Position numbers and translations under genes: made by a program. Below, one piece after another: positions 5,866 through 6,740 of a DNA stretch of 6,740 bases. The notes beneath the pieces were generated by a model. It saw only the letters and a list, made by a program, of their open reading frames with translations, ran no database searches and was not told the DNA's origin. Within the stretch, counting starts at the first letter, position 1; each line of letters opens with the position of its first letter. The stretch spans positions 1 through 6,740 of the forward strand of contig JANWHO010000240.1 of NCBI GenBank assembly GCA_025450375.1, in the 5' to 3' direction. Source of the DNA: Chloroflexota bacterium (GTDB lineage Bacteria > Chloroflexota > UBA5177 > JANWHV01).

Positions 5866-6594
5866 ATGCTGGAAAACTCATCCGTGCCCGGGGTGCGGCA
5901 CGACCCATCCCTGACCCATTGCGTTATCGCGCCCTCAATCCTCACCGCTGATCTAGGGCACCTGGCGGAACAGATTCAACTAGCGGAAACGGCTGGCGCG
6001 GACCGCATCCACCTGGACATCATGGATGGGCAATTCGTCCCCAACATCTCCTTCGGGTGGTTGATTGTAGAGGCCGTGCGCGCCGCTACATCCTTGCCCC
6101 TTGACGTACATCTGATGATCGTACAGCCGGACCGCTACGTTCCTGACTTCGCGCGGGCAGGAGCGAATCACATCACCGTCCACCAGGAGGTATGTCCACA
6201 CCTCCATCGTCAGTTGGCACAGATCAAGGAGCTGGGAGCGACCGCCGGCGTCGCCCTGAACCCCGCCACCCCGCTGTACACCATTGAGGACGTGATCGAT
6301 GATCTCGATCTGCTGCTGATAATGAGTGTCAACCCCGGATTCGGTGGCCAGTCGTTTATCAGCCATGCACTGGACAAGCTTCGTCGAGCGCGCGCCTTGT
6401 TCGACACACACGGATCCAAGGCTGATCTTGAAGTTGATGGAGGGGTCAACGAATCGACCATCGCCTCCGTCGTGGCGGCGGGAGCCAACGTGTGTGTCAC
6501 CGGCTCCGCGGTCTATAACCGAACTCGCTCAGTCGCCGATTCGGTGAGCGCCTTGCGCGCCGCGCTCGATGCGCCATACGTTGGCCCCGCGTAG
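5866..6594 (+). CDS. rpe: Ribulose-phosphate 3-epimerase (Rpe), 242 aa
   Basis: This cytoplasmic metal-dependent TIM-barrel enzyme interconverts D-ribulose 5-phosphate and D-xylulose 5-phosphate in the pentose phosphate pathway (and the Calvin cycle, where present). All signature elements are seen: S24 (APSILTADL), metal/catalytic residues H49 and D51 (HLDIMDGQFVPN), H82 with M84 (DVHLM), NPGFGG (156-161), the catalytic acid D191 (EVDGGVN) and the phosphate-binding GSAVY (213-217). The start is ATG at 5866, with GGAGG 7 nt upstream. An in-frame ATG at 5821 would add 15 residues without a ribosome site. The protein begins with about 18 residues beyond the usual first strand, so it is slightly longer than typical 215-230 aa members. 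It is divergent from marR; the long intervening leader suggests regulation. Confidence 0.97.
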   Translation: MLENSSVPGVRHDPSLTHCVIAPSILTADLGHLAEQIQLAETAGADRIHLDIMDGQFVPNISFGWLIVEAVRAATSLPLDVHLMIVQPDRYVPDFARAGANHITVHQEVCPHLHRQLAQIKELGATAGVALNPATPLYTIEDVIDDLDLLLIMSVNPGFGGQSFISHALDKLRRARALFDTHGSKADLEVDGGVNESTIASVVAAGANVCVTGSAVYNRTRSVADSVSALRAALDAPYVGPA

Positions 6595-6604
6595 GCTGCC
6601 TACG
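6590..6604 (+). other. Short stem-loop at the rpe stop codon
   Basis: CGTAGG (6590-6595) and CCTACG (6599-6604) form a perfect 6-bp stem with a 3-nt loop that contains the rpe stop codon. No T tract follows, so it is not a standard terminator. It ends 6 nt before the ribosome site GGGGAGG (6611-6617) of the next frame and might couple or limit translation there. Confidence 0.3.
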
Positions 6605-6622
6605 AGAAGCGGGGAGGCGACG

Positions 6623-6740
6623 CTGACTGCCGTTCGCTCCTCGTCCAGTCCACCTGTTATTCGTTACGCCGCACTGCTGCCGGATACGGCGGGCAAAGTG
6701 CGACATGCAGGGCAGCGTACCAGCCCCTGGGAGCGCGAGC
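6623..6740 (+). CDS. Possible partial CDS running off the window end, unrecognised
   Basis: An open frame of 39 codons runs from CTG at 6623 to the window edge with no stop. It is preceded by GGGGAGG (6611-6617) with 5-nt spacing. No ATG, GTG or TTG lies at a suitable place near this site, so the start would be the rare CTG, or the true start is elsewhere. The predicted text (PPVIRYAALLPDTAGKVRHA, then GQRTSPWERE) has a balanced soluble composition but matches no family I can name. A gene here would follow rpe by 28 bp in the same direction and probably share its transcript. Confidence 0.4.
   Translation, partial: MTAVRSSSSPPVIRYAALLPDTAGKVRHAGQRTSPWERE

Noticed and set aside
6497..6706. Minus-strand ORF of 69 aa at the right end
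   Set aside because: Arg-rich antisense of the rpe 3' end and the following plus-strand frame, with no ribosome site or motif.
1..6740. CRISPR array, insertion sequence or phage genes
   Set aside because: No regularly spaced direct repeats, transposase or integrase motifs were seen on either strand.

Overview
This 6.7-kb chromosomal window comes from a GC-rich bacterium. The best guess is Chloroflexota, perhaps near the Thermomicrobia lineage, but this is inference. It rests on a Bacillus-like IspH (KISPRGYCYGVV), a RecQ-type protein with extra winged-helix parts, a LysA with an AGKAYL active-site segment, and a GTAGGGGC...GCCCCTAC palindromic repeat of a kind I recall from Chloroflexota and other phyla. 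No phylogenetic marker is present to settle it.

Left part, minus strand. A 118-aa unrecognised protein with two CxxC motifs (53-409) lies downstream of a 633-aa RecQ-family protein (600-2501). The RecQ-like protein keeps the family fold and the four zinc cysteines but has lost the recognisable ATPase/helicase motifs, so it looks like a full-length pseudohelicase. This is the most unusual gene in the window. The 190 bp between the two genes holds a good minus-strand promoter.

Middle, plus strand. A 199-bp divergent spacer separates the RecQ-like gene from ispH (2701-3585, last step of the MEP isoprenoid pathway). ispH overlaps lysA (3575-4915, diaminopimelate decarboxylase, last step of lysine synthesis) by 11 bp, so the two form a likely operon. 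lysA converges on a MarR-family repressor gene (4962-5411, minus) with a 46-bp spacer.

Right part. marR and rpe (5866-6594, ribulose-phosphate 3-epimerase) diverge across a 454-bp intergenic region with three zones. The first is a 27% GC island (5461-5580) with promoter-like hexamers facing both ways and several inverted repeats. The second is a palindromic dispersed-type repeat (5653-5703). The third is a potentially structured rpe leader with competing stem-loops (5767-5843). After rpe, an open frame with a strong ribosome binding site but only a CTG start runs off the window end.

The conserved genes are core metabolism (isoprenoids, lysine/peptidoglycan, pentose phosphates). No CRISPR array, insertion sequence, phage gene, rRNA or tRNA was seen. 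The points deserving attention are the degenerate RecQ homologue and the marR-rpe intergenic region.
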